Part shown: positions 42,989 through 52,533 of the stretch, in pieces | How positions within the stretch are numbered: position 1 is the first letter of the stretch | How the letters are laid out: each line of letters begins with the position of its first letter | Assembly: GCF_000519185.1 (NCBI RefSeq) | Contig: NZ_JAFA01000013.1 | Coordinates: 1-64,000, forward strand | Length of the DNA: 64,000 bases | Reading direction: 5' to 3' | Source of the DNA: Paraburkholderia nodosa DSM 21604 | GTDB lineage: Bacteria > Pseudomonadota > Gammaproteobacteria > Burkholderiales > Burkholderiaceae | Translations under genes and position numbers: made by a program | Notes under the pieces: model-generated | What the model saw: only the letters and a program-made list of their open reading frames with translations | Told to the model about the DNA's origin: nothing | Databases searched by the model: none

Positions 42989-45310
42989 TTATTCGGCGTC
43001 GCCGCGATTAGGCACGAGGATCTCGCGGTTGCCGCTCGACGACATCGCCGAAACGAGCCCGGACTGCTCCATCTGTTCGAGCAGCCGCGCCGCGCGGTTG
43101 TAGCCGATGCGCAAGTGCCGCTGCACGAGCGAAATCGACGCGCGGCGATTCTTGATGACCACTTCGACGGCCTGGTCGTACAGCGGATCGGACTCGTCGC
43201 CGGTGCCACTGGTTCCCGCAGCCGTGCCCTCGTCGCCCTCGCCGCCCACCGCGCCTTCGAGAATACCCTCGATATAGTTCGGCTCGCCTTGCTCCTTGAG
43301 CTTTTCGACGACGCGGTGCACCTCGTCGTCGGCGACGAACGCGCCGTGCACGCGCACGGGCAGACCCGAGCCCGGCGGCAGGTAGAGCATGTCGCCCATG
43401 CCGAGCAGCGACTCGGCGCCCATCTGGTCGAGAATCGTGCGCGAGTCGATTTTCGAGGAGACCTGGAACGCCATACGCGTCGGCACGTTGGCCTTGATGA
43501 GGCCGGTGATGACATCCACCGAAGGCCGCTGCGTCGCGAGAATCAGGTGGATGCCGGCGGCGCGCGCCTTCTGGGCGATACGCGCGATCAGCTCTTCGAC
43601 CTTCTTGCCGACCACCATCATGAGGTCGGCGAGTTCGTCGATCACGACCACGATATGCGGCAGCTTCTGGCACGGTTCCGGATCGTCCGGCGTGAGGCTG
43701 AACGGGTTCGGGATCTTCTCCTCGCGCTTGTTCGCCTCTTCTATCTTGTTGTTGTAGCCCGCGAGATTGCGCACGCCCAGCTTGCTCATGAGCTTGTAGC
43801 GGCGCTCCATCTCGGCCACGGTCCAGTTCAGCGCGTTGCCGGCCTGGCGCATGTCGGTCACGACCGGGCAAAGCAGATGCGGAATGCCCTCGTAGACGCT
43901 CATTTCGAGCATCTTCGGGTCGATCAGGATCATGCGGACCTGTTCGGCGCTCGCCTTGTAGAGCAGCGACAGGATCATCGCGTTGATCCCCACCGACTTG
44001 CCCGAGCCGGTCGTGCCGGCCACGAGCAGGTGGGGCATCTTCGCGAGATCGGCGCACACCGGCTTGCCGCCGATGTCCTTGCCAAGGCCCATGGTGAGCG
44101 CCGAAGGCGCATCGGCATAAACCGCCGAGCCGAGGATTTCCGAAAGACGCACGGTCTGGCGGCGCTGGTTCGGCAGCTCCAGCGCCATGAAATTCTTGCC
44201 CGGAATCGTTTCCACCACGCGGATCGAGACGAGCGAGAGCGAACGCGCGAGGTCCTTCGCGAGGTTCACGATCTGGCTGCCCTTCACGCCCGTGGCCGGC
44301 TCGATCTCGTAGCGCGTGACGACCGGGCCCGGATACGCGGCCACCACGGCCACGTCCACGCCGAAGTCCTTGAGCTTCTTCTCGATCAGGCGCGAGGTGA
44401 ATTCGAGCGTGTCGTCGGAGATGGTTTCCTGGGTGGCCGACGCCGGGTCGAGCAGCGAGATCGCCGGCAGCGTGGAGTCGCCCGGCAGATCCTTGAAGAG
44501 CGGCACCTGGCGCTCTTTTTCCACGCGCTCGGAGCGCTGCGGTGTGACCACCGGCGGCACGATCGTGACCGGCTCGTGTTCCTCGATCTTCACGCGGCCG
44601 CGCTCGACCTTGCCTTCGCGCTTGACGGCCGCTGCCTCGCCGAGCTTGCGGTCGCGGCCCGCCTCGCGGCGCAGCCTCGCCATGGTGACGGCGTTGATGA
44701 TGTATTCGCCGACCCGTTCGGCGACCGAGAGCCACGAGAAGCGGAAATAGAGCGAAAGACCGATCGCGAGCGCGAGCAGGAGCGCAAGCGTGCCGCCCGT
44801 GAAGCCGAGCGCGTGCGAAACGCCGCGCGCCACCGCGCCGCCCACCACGCCGCCGGGCGTCTGGGGCAGTTGCACCTTGAGCGACCACATGCGCAGCGCT
44901 TCGATGCCGCAGCTCGACAGCATGACGAGCACGAACGACAAGGCTTCGGCGACCCAGCTGATGTCGCGCGGCTTGTCGTCGTCATCGTCGGCGATCGCTT
45001 CGTGACGCGTAATGCGCTGATAGTTCGCCGAGATGAGGCGCCCGAGCAGCACGATCCACCAATAGGCGGACAGGCCGAACAGCAGCAGCAGGATGTCCGA
45101 GACGCGCGCGCCGACGCGCCCCGCCCAGTTCGAGATGTGGTCGACCTGGGCTGCGTGCGTCCAGCTAGGGTCGTGGCGGCTGTAGCTGATGAGCGCCATC
45201 AGCAGGAACACGCCTAGCGCGACCTGCAGGATCCAGCGAATTTCGGTGAAAAGGCGCGACATGCGGTGAGGCAATGCCTGCGCCTGCGCGGAAAAGGGAG
45301 CTTTGGCCAT
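42989..45310 (-). CDS. ftsK: DNA translocase FtsK
   Basis: A 773-aa septal DNA pump coordinating chromosome segregation with division. Four or five N-terminal transmembrane segments (residues about 20-200), a shorter-than-E. coli linker, then the motor: FTSRLIEKKLKDFGVDV, Walker A GTTGSGKS near residue 430, Walker B VVVIDELADLMM, and ATQRPSVDVITGLIKAN. The C-terminal gamma domain (LYDQAVEVVIKNRRASISLVQRHLRIGYNRAARLLEQME) recognises KOPS and activates XerCD. The ATG at 45310 gives MAKAPFS; longer frames are not supported. Confidence 0.97.
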   Translation of the reverse strand: MAKAPFSAQAQALPHRMSRLFTEIRWILQVALGVFLLMALISYSRHDPSWTHAAQVDHISNWAGRVGARVSDILLLLFGLSAYWWIVLLGRLISANYQRITRHEAIADDDDDKPRDISWVAEALSFVLVMLSSCGIEALRMWSLKVQLPQTPGGVVGGAVARGVSHALGFTGGTLALLLALAIGLSLYFRFSWLSVAERVGEYIINAVTMARLRREAGRDRKLGEAAAVKREGKVERGRVKIEEHEPVTIVPPVVTPQRSERVEKERQVPLFKDLPGDSTLPAISLLDPASATQETISDDTLEFTSRLIEKKLKDFGVDVAVVAAYPGPVVTRYEIEPATGVKGSQIVNLAKDLARSLSLVSIRVVETIPGKNFMALELPNQRRQTVRLSEILGSAVYADAPSALTMGLGKDIGGKPVCADLAKMPHLLVAGTTGSGKSVGINAMILSLLYKASAEQVRMILIDPKMLEMSVYEGIPHLLCPVVTDMRQAGNALNWTVAEMERRYKLMSKLGVRNLAGYNNKIEEANKREEKIPNPFSLTPDDPEPCQKLPHIVVVIDELADLMMVVGKKVEELIARIAQKARAAGIHLILATQRPSVDVITGLIKANVPTRMAFQVSSKIDSRTILDQMGAESLLGMGDMLYLPPGSGLPVRVHGAFVADDEVHRVVEKLKEQGEPNYIEGILEGAVGGEGDEGTAAGTSGTGDESDPLYDQAVEVVIKNRRASISLVQRHLRIGYNRAARLLEQMEQSGLVSAMSSSGNREILVPNRGDAE

Positions 45311-45733
45311 TGAATCCTGGGCTGATTCTTGATGCGTTTGCGGTCCGCCAGTCCTTCCGAATGCCCGAAACCCCGGGCAGACGGGCGCGGCCGCCGTCGT
45401 CCGATCCGGCCTATTGTAAACGCGTTGTTTCGGCCCCGGCGCCCCCTCGCTGTAAATGACGGTAACTGACAACGCTGCGCAAGCGCCACCGGGCGACATC
45501 CGGCCGCGCCGCGCCCGTCGAGCCCGCGCTGCAAGGGCCGCCCGCCAGGCCCAGGCTATCGCGCCGATGAGGAAGCTTCATCGAGCGGCGAGCGCCCCCC
45601 GCCTTTATAATTGCGCGCTGATGCCCAACTACATGCGTGAGCCCCGCCGCAACGCCGGGCGGCCCGACCGGGCACCCCCAAGGCGGGCGCCCGAATTTAC
45701 GCGCCACGCAGCGTCTTTCTACGGAATTCGATC
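45311..45733. other. Divergent ftsK/trxB promoter region
   Basis: No gene is supported. A TACAAT -10 (minus strand, 45413-45418) suits ftsK, and a perfect TATAAT (plus, 45606-45611) suits trxB. An Arg-rich open frame here looks like G+C-rich noise. Confidence 0.5.
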
Positions 45734-46729
45734 ATGTCTGCAACCAAACACGCCAAAGTCCTGATTCTCGGTTCCGGCCCCGCCGGCTACACGGCCGCCG
45801 TCTATGCGGCGCGCGCGAACCTTTCGCCGCTGCTCGTCACGGGTCTCGCCCAGGGCGGCCAGCTCATGACGACGACCGACGTCGAAAACTGGCCTGCGGA
45901 CCCGAACGGCGTGCAAGGCCCCGAACTGATGCAGCGTTTCCTCGAGCACGCCGAGCGCTTCAACACGGAAATCGTGTTCGATCACATCCATACGGCCAGG
46001 CTGAACGAAAAGCCCATCCGCCTGATCGGCGACTCGGGCGAGTACACCTGCGACTCGCTCGTCATCGCGACCGGCGCATCGGCGCAATACCTCGGCCTGC
46101 CGAGCGAAGAGCTGTACATGGGCCGCGGCGTCTCGGCCTGCGCGACCTGCGACGGCTTTTTCTACCGCAACCAGCACGTCGCCGTGGTCGGCGGCGGCAA
46201 CACGGCCGTTGAAGAAGCGCTCTACCTCTCGGGCATCGCGAAGAAGGTCACGGTCATTCACCGCCGCGACAAGTTCCGCGCCGAACCGATCCTGATCGAC
46301 CGCCTGCTGGAAAAGGAAAAGGAAGGCGTGGTCGAGATCAAGTGGGAGCACGTGCTCGACGAAGTGAAGGGCAACGAAGGCGGCGTGAACGGCCTGCGCA
46401 TCAAGAACGTGAAGACGGGCGAGACCGCCGACCTCGATCTGCAGGGTCTGTTCGTCGCGATCGGCCACAAGCCGAACACGGACATCTTCGAAGGCCAGCT
46501 CGAGATGAAGAACGGCTACATCATCACGAACGGCGGCCTGAACGGCAACGCGACCGGCACGAGCGTGCCGGGCGTGTTCGCGGCCGGCGACGTGCAGGAT
46601 CACGTCTATCGCCAGGCGATCACGAGCGCGGGCACGGGCTGTATGGCCGCACTCGACGCGCAACGCTACCTCGAGACCGTGAACGAGCTCGGCCAGGCGC
46701 GCGTGATGAGCGCCGAAGCCGACCGCTAA
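45734..46729 (+). CDS. trxB: Thioredoxin reductase
   Basis: A 331-aa FAD/NADPH flavoenzyme reducing thioredoxin. FAD motif LGSGPAGYTAAVYAAR, redox centre CATC (C136, C139), NADPH motif GGGNTAVEEALYL followed by HRRDKFRAE, and C-terminal FAD contact GVFAAGDVQDHVYRQAITSAGTGCMAA. A 10-residue insertion-like stretch near 190-215 (EVKGNEGGVNG) is typical of beta-proteobacteria. It is followed by the Smr gene 35 bases on. Confidence 0.97.
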   Translation: MSATKHAKVLILGSGPAGYTAAVYAARANLSPLLVTGLAQGGQLMTTTDVENWPADPNGVQGPELMQRFLEHAERFNTEIVFDHIHTARLNEKPIRLIGDSGEYTCDSLVIATGASAQYLGLPSEELYMGRGVSACATCDGFFYRNQHVAVVGGGNTAVEEALYLSGIAKKVTVIHRRDKFRAEPILIDRLLEKEKEGVVEIKWEHVLDEVKGNEGGVNGLRIKNVKTGETADLDLQGLFVAIGHKPNTDIFEGQLEMKNGYIITNGGLNGNATGTSVPGVFAAGDVQDHVYRQAITSAGTGCMAALDAQRYLETVNELGQARVMSAEADR

Positions 46730-46764
46730 GCCGGTCGAGCGGGATTCACCCAGCGTCTTTCGTC

Positions 46765-47541
46765 ATGCCCAAGAACGTGCCCCACCCGGGCGAACCCAGG
46801 CGCCCCGCCTCCGCTCGCCCGACTCCCGCGCCCACGCCTGCTCCCGCAGCGGACGAAGCCGCGTCCGGCAAGACGGCTGCTGGCTTCGCCGGCCTCGGCA
46901 GCCTGCGCGACGCGCTCAAGGTGCAAACCCGCCAGCGCGAGCGCGAACGCGTGGCCGCGCAGGCGACGCGCGTCGAAGCCGCCGCCGACAGCGACCTCTT
47001 TCGCCGCGAGATCGGCCAGGTCGCGCCGCTCAAGCAGCCTGCGCGCGCGCAGGCGCGTCGCGCAGCACCGGTGCCGCTGCCACTGCAAACGCAGCTCGAC
47101 GAGCAGGCCGTGCTGCACGAAGCGATCTCCGACGAATTCGACCCGGAAGCGCTGCTCGACACCGACGACTCGCTCTACTACCACCGCCCCGGCGTGAGCG
47201 AGGAAGTCGTCAAGAAGCTGCGGCGCGGCACGTGGATCGTGCAAGCGCAACTCGACCTGCACGGCATGCGCCGCGAGGAAGCGCGCGAGGCGCTGCAGAA
47301 CTTCGTCCGTGAAGCGGGCAAGCGCGGGCTGCGCTGCGTGCGCGTGATCCACGGCAAGGGCCTGGGTTCCGTCGGCAAGGAGCCGGTGCTCAAGGGCAAG
47401 GTGCGAGCATGGCTCGTGCAGAAGGAAGAAGTCATCGCGTTCTGCCAGGCGCGGCCGCACGACGGCGGCGCGGGCGCCGTGCTCGTGCTGTTGCAGCCGC
47501 ACCCGGCCGGGCACGGGCAGCATCATCCTCACCTGCCCTGA
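46765..47541 (+). CDS. Smr-domain protein
   Basis: A 258-aa protein with a Pro/Ala-rich N-terminal region (about 110 residues, probably disordered) and a C-terminal Smr domain: LDLHGMRREEAREALQNFV (the LDLHG motif) and IHGKGLGSVGKEPVLKGKVRAWL (the HGKG nuclease motif). Stand-alone Smr proteins (YdaL/SmrA/SmrB type) are endonucleases; SmrB cleaves mRNA at collided ribosomes in E. coli. Assignment to SmrA or SmrB is uncertain. It is probably cotranscribed with trxB. Confidence 0.9.
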   Translation: MPKNVPHPGEPRRPASARPTPAPTPAPAADEAASGKTAAGFAGLGSLRDALKVQTRQRERERVAAQATRVEAAADSDLFRREIGQVAPLKQPARAQARRAAPVPLPLQTQLDEQAVLHEAISDEFDPEALLDTDDSLYYHRPGVSEEVVKKLRRGTWIVQAQLDLHGMRREEAREALQNFVREAGKRGLRCVRVIHGKGLGSVGKEPVLKGKVRAWLVQKEEVIAFCQARPHDGGAGAVLVLLQPHPAGHGQHHPHLP

Positions 47542-47572
47542 CCGAACCCGTTATCGGCGTGTCGTCGATATG

Positions 47573-47613
47573 AAAAAACCCCGTTCGCTGCTTGCGCAGC
47601 GAACGGGGTTTTT
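47573..47613 (+). terminator. Bidirectional terminator between smr and the ABC operon
   Basis: Long stem (47573-47613) with arms AAAAACCCCGTTCGCTG and CAGCGAACGGGGTTTTT around a short loop, able to end both converging transcripts. Confidence 0.93.
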
Positions 47614-47644
47614 CTATCGCGCCGGGCAAACCGGCGCACGACGA

Positions 47645-48763
<1,119 letters not shown>

Positions 48764-48795
48764 GATGCTATGAATCCTTTTAATCGAATGCGGGT

Positions 48796-49653
48796 TTAAC
48801 CCTTCACCGCGCCCGCCGTGAGACCGCGCACGAAGTAGCGGCCGGCGATCACGTAGACGAGCAGCGTGGGCAGCGCGGCGATGATCGCGCCGGCCATGTC
48901 GACGTTGTATTCCTTCACGCCCGTGGACGTGTTCACGAGATTGTTCAGCGCCACCGTAATCGGCATCGAATCGACGCCCGAGAACACGATACCGAACAGG
49001 AAGTCATTCCAGATCTGCGTGAATTGCCAGATCAGGCACACCATGAAGATGGGCAGCGAGATCGGCAGCATGATGCGCGTGAAGATCATGAAGAAACCGG
49101 CGCCGTCGATGCGCGCGGCCTTGACGAGTTCAGCGGGCACGCTCACGTAGAAGTTGCGGAAGAACATCGTGGTGAACGCAATGCCGTACACGACGTGCAC
49201 CAGCACCAGACCGCCGATCGTGTTCGACAGGCCGAGGAAGCCTTCGAGACGCGCCATCGGCAGCAGGATGGCCTGGAACGGAATGAAGCAGCCCACCAGC
49301 AGCATCGTGAAGAGCGCGTCCGCGCCGCGAAAGCGCCAGTGTGTGAGCACGTAACCGTTGAACGCGCCGATGATCGACGAGATCAGCACGGCCGGAATCA
49401 CCATCTTCACGGAGTTCATGAAGAACGGCTGCATGCCGTCACAGCGCACACCGGTACACGCCTGGCTCCACGCCTTGATCCACGGCGCGAAGGTCGGGCT
49501 CGTGGGCAGCGAGAGCATGGTGCCCGTGTGAATCTGGTCGAGCGACTTGAACGACGTCGACAGCATCACGTAGAGCGGGAACAGGAAGTACACCGCGAAC
49601 AGGATCAGCGCCGCATAGATGACCACGCGGCTCACGTTCATCTTAGGCTGCAT
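48796..49653 (-). CDS. Sugar ABC transporter permease (MalG-like)
   Basis: A 285-aa inner-membrane permease with six predicted helices. The EAA coupling motif is AARIDGAGFFMIFTRIMLPISLP. The C-terminus ends RYFVRGLTAGAVKG, the MalG-type tail. It resembles GtsC of Pseudomonas glucose transporters. It overlaps the first permease by 11 bases, so both are coupled. The ATG at 49653 gives MQPKMNVSRVV. Confidence 0.93.
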   Translation of the reverse strand: MQPKMNVSRVVIYAALILFAVYFLFPLYVMLSTSFKSLDQIHTGTMLSLPTSPTFAPWIKAWSQACTGVRCDGMQPFFMNSVKMVIPAVLISSIIGAFNGYVLTHWRFRGADALFTMLLVGCFIPFQAILLPMARLEGFLGLSNTIGGLVLVHVVYGIAFTTMFFRNFYVSVPAELVKAARIDGAGFFMIFTRIMLPISLPIFMVCLIWQFTQIWNDFLFGIVFSGVDSMPITVALNNLVNTSTGVKEYNVDMAGAIIAALPTLLVYVIAGRYFVRGLTAGAVKG

Positions 49654-50584
49654 TGCGCGTGCTCCTCGATTCCAGATACATGAGCGGCACGAGCACGGCC
49701 ACCACCGTCGCAAGCATCATCATCGACGAAGCTGCGCCGACGCCGAGTTGCCCGCGGTTGAACGAAAACGTGTACATGAAGATGGCCGGCAGCGACGACG
49801 ACGTGCCCGGACCACCGGCCGTCAAAGCGACGACGAGGTCGAACGTCTTGATCGTGATGTGGCACAGGATCAGCAGCACGGAGAAGAACACCGGACGCAT
49901 GCTCGGAATCACGATCTTGCGGTAGATCGTGGGCAGCGTCGCGCCGTCCACCTGGGCCGCCTTGAAGATCTCGCTATCGACACCGCGCAGGCCGGCGAGG
50001 AACAGCGCCATGCAAAAACCCGTCGACTGCCACACAGCGGCGACCACGATACAGAAAATGGCCTTGTCCGGGTCGTTGAGCCAGTCGATGTGGAAGCTCG
50101 TCCAGCCGATGCTGTGCATCACCTGCTGAATGCCGAGGTCCGGATTGAAAATCCACTGCCATGCGGTGCCCGTCACGATGTACGAGAGCGCCATCGGATA
50201 AAGGAACACCGCGCGCAGCGCGCCTTCCTGACGAATCTGCTGGTCGAGCAGGATCGCGAGGAACAGCCCGAGCGCCACGCAAATCGCGATGAACGGGATG
50301 CCGAACCATCCGAGGTTCTGCGCCGACGTCCACCAGACGTCGTTGGAGAACAGCTCGCGATAGCGGTCGAGACCCGCGAATTCATAGCGCGGCATCAGTC
50401 GCGAATTGGAGAGCGACAGATAACCGGTAACGAGAATGAAGCCGTAGACGAATACGAGGCTGATCAGAATGCTGGGCGAAAGCACCAGCTTCGGGATCCA
50501 GCGGTCTGCGAGCGCCGCCATGGGCGACGCGCGGCGGGTAGCAGGCGTGGCCGCCTTGCCGTTGCCGCTAAGAGAAGCAGTCAC
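49643..50584 (-). CDS. Sugar ABC transporter permease (MalF-like)
   Basis: A 313-aa permease with six helices; the EAA motif is AAQVDGATLPTIYRKIVIPSMRP. Core segments SLSNSRLMPRYEFAGLDRYRELF and NLGWFGIPFIAICVALGLFLAILLDQQ fit GtsB. The GTG at 50584, seven bases after AGGAG, was chosen as start; the ATG at 50521 further in has no such site. It overlaps the next gene by 11 bases. Confidence 0.92.
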   Translation of the reverse strand: MTASLSGNGKAATPATRRASPMAALADRWIPKLVLSPSILISLVFVYGFILVTGYLSLSNSRLMPRYEFAGLDRYRELFSNDVWWTSAQNLGWFGIPFIAICVALGLFLAILLDQQIRQEGALRAVFLYPMALSYIVTGTAWQWIFNPDLGIQQVMHSIGWTSFHIDWLNDPDKAIFCIVVAAVWQSTGFCMALFLAGLRGVDSEIFKAAQVDGATLPTIYRKIVIPSMRPVFFSVLLILCHITIKTFDLVVALTAGGPGTSSSLPAIFMYTFSFNRGQLGVGAASSMMMLATVVAVLVPLMYLESRSTRNAA

Positions 50585-50654
50585 TGCGCAACTCCTGGTA
50601 CGGTGCGAAAACAGCTTTCGCACGATGATGGGGTTCAGAGGGTGAACCGTCATG

Positions 50655-50683
50655 CCCGGGGCGCGCCACGTATGGCGCCCCCC
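50655..50683 (-). other. Intergenic stem-loop between binding protein and permease genes
   Basis: A stable hairpin with arms GGGGCGC/GCGCCCC (50658-50664 with 50675-50681) lies in the 124-base gap; it is not followed by a T-run on the minus strand. Such hairpins protect the binding-protein mRNA 3' end, giving it higher expression than the permeases. Confidence 0.6.
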
Positions 50684-50708
50684 GTCTTACAGCACTAACC
50701 TGCTACGC

Positions 50709-51956
50709 TCACTTCGTCTTCGCAGCCTTCGCGAGCGCTTCCACCGCGCTCTTCGAATCCTGGGTCGAGTTCATGAACTTCGTCACGACGTCGGTGATTG
50801 CACCGGCCGTGGCGTCCGGCTGAGCCATGCCGTGAGCGAGCGACGGCACATAGCCGCCGGCCTTGATCGCGGTCTGTTCATCCGCGTACGACTTCTTCGC
50901 GCATGCGTCGAACTTGCTCATGTCCACGCCGAGACGAACCGGAATCGAACCCTTGTACAGGCTGAACTGCTCCTGGAATTCCGGGCTCATGATCGTCTTC
51001 GCGAGCGCGAGCTGGCCAGGCGTTGCCGCCTTCTGGCCCTTCTGCTGGAAGAACACGAACGAGTCGACGTTAAAAGTGTAGGCCTTCGCCGTGCCCGGCA
51101 CCGCTGCGCAAACATAGTCCGAATCCGGCTGCTTGTTCGCGTTCGCGAATTCGCCCTTGGCCCAGTCGCCCATGAACTGCATGCCGGCCTTGCCGTTGAT
51201 GACCATGGCCGTGGCGAGGTTCCAGTCGCGGCCCGTACGGCCGTTATCCATGTACGACTCGATCTTGCGGACCGTGTCGAACACGCCGACCATCTGCTGC
51301 GACGTGAGGGTCTTCTGGTCGAGGTCGACGAGCGCCTTCTTGTAGAAGTCCGCGCCCTGCGAGAGGACCACGTCTTCCCACAGCGTCAGGTCCTGCCACG
51401 GCTGGCCACCGGCGGCGACCGGCTGGATGCCTGCGGCCTTCATCTTGTCGGCCAGCGCGAAGAATTCCGGCCACGTGGTCGGCGGCTTGCCGCCTACCTT
51501 GTCGAGCGCTGCCTTGTTGATCCACACCCAGTTCACGCGGTGCACCGAGAACGGCGCTGCAACGTAGTGTCCTTCGGCGTGCATGATCTTGTCGATCTGC
51601 GGCGGCAGGTTGGCCTTCCAGTCGCCGGCGACGGAGTCGACGTTCACCAGCACGCCCTGGTCAGCCCATTCCTGAATCAGCGGACCCTTGATCTGGGCGG
51701 CCGTCGGTGCGTTGCCCGAGATCACCTGGGTCTTCAGTGCGGTCATGGCCGCCGCGCCCGCGCCACCGGCGACCGCGAAGTCCTTCCACACATAGCCCTG
51801 CTTCGTCATGTCGTCCTTGAGCACGCCAACGGCCTTCGACTCGCCGCCCGAAGTCCACCAGTGCAGCACTTCAAGGGACTCGGCCGCTTGCGCCGTGGCG
51901 ACGCCACCCAACAGACCTGCTGCGCACAGGGCGCCCATGATCGTGCGGAATTTCAT
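50709..51956 (-). CDS. Glucose-type ABC transporter substrate-binding protein
   Basis: A 415-aa periplasmic binding protein. The signal peptide is MKFRTIMGALCAAGLLGGVA with cleavage near AQA/AE. The mature part starts SLEVLHWWTSGGESKAVGVLKDDM and contains APTAAQIKGPLIQEWADQG and FSVHRVNWVWINKAALDKVGGKPPTTWPEF, the pattern of GtsA-type glucose/mannose binding proteins of Pseudomonas. It heads the leftward transporter operon. The neighbouring zwf-pgl-glk cluster supports glucose as substrate. Confidence 0.92.
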   Translation of the reverse strand: MKFRTIMGALCAAGLLGGVATAQAAESLEVLHWWTSGGESKAVGVLKDDMTKQGYVWKDFAVAGGAGAAAMTALKTQVISGNAPTAAQIKGPLIQEWADQGVLVNVDSVAGDWKANLPPQIDKIMHAEGHYVAAPFSVHRVNWVWINKAALDKVGGKPPTTWPEFFALADKMKAAGIQPVAAGGQPWQDLTLWEDVVLSQGADFYKKALVDLDQKTLTSQQMVGVFDTVRKIESYMDNGRTGRDWNLATAMVINGKAGMQFMGDWAKGEFANANKQPDSDYVCAAVPGTAKAYTFNVDSFVFFQQKGQKAATPGQLALAKTIMSPEFQEQFSLYKGSIPVRLGVDMSKFDACAKKSYADEQTAIKAGGYVPSLAHGMAQPDATAGAITDVVTKFMNSTQDSKSAVEALAKAAKTK

Positions 51957-52024
51957 TGCTTATCTCCTCCAGACACCTGAACAAAAAACGATTGGCCCCT
52001 GATCGCCAGGGTGCGGTGGTTGGT

Positions 52025-52049
52025 CAAACAGGCAAAACAGGCAAAACAC
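52025..52049. repeat. Nine-base tandem repeat in the binding-protein leader
   Basis: CAAACAGG, CAAAACAGG and CAAAACAC in tandem, 69-93 bases upstream of the binding-protein start (minus strand). Confidence 0.6.
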
Positions 52050-52402
52050 TGGACGGACGGGCGCCGGAGTGCCGCGCGCGCGTGCTTTTCATTAGATGCG
52101 CGCGGGCCGCGGGCCGGTTACCGGCCGCAGGACGCTCAAGAGATGAGTGGTTCGGAATGCAACTTGACTGTCTCCTCTTTTGATTTTCACCGGCCACCTT
52201 GGCCGGCCGAGGCGCCGCTTGCGTCACGCGGCCTTGAAGCCTCCGCACGGCGGGGAACCGGGCGCACGGCTCACTGGCAAGCCGGGCTGAGTCCCGCGTT
52301 GTTCTCCGTTAACATGAGGGGGCATTCCGTCCGCTCGCGAAACCGCGCAAACCGCCTTGCTGGCTGCGTTTCACGCTTTTTTCATCGAATGAACGTTACC
52401 TC

Positions 52403-52430
52403 TTGATTTGGATTGTAGTTAAACTACAAT
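52403..52430 (+). promoter_or_regulatory. zwf promoter overlapped by HexR operator
   Basis: -35 TTGATT (52403-52408), 16-base spacer, -10 TACAAT (52425-52430); the start would be near 52437. A 19-base perfect palindrome, ATTGTAGTT-A-AACTACAAT (52412-52430), covers the spacer and the -10 box. It has the form of known HexR boxes (TGTAGT-N3-ACTACA). HexR is encoded in the operon itself, so feedback control by repression is expected, relieved by KDPG as known for HexR. Confidence 0.8.
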
Positions 52431-52533
52431 TCAGTGTCAAAAAAAATTTTATCGGACTACGGCCGCCCGATCGCCCACACAGGCGGGCACCCGTTGTAAC
52501 CTGCAGCGGCCCCCAGGACTCTGACTGAGACTC

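Larger units (their letters stand above)
51957..52533. other. Divergent control region of the glucose gene cluster
   Basis: No gene is supported in these 577 bases. They hold a CAAAACAGG repeat (52025-52049) in the binding-protein leader, a G+C-rich middle section, and the zwf promoter with its palindromic operator (52403-52430). Confidence 0.6.
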
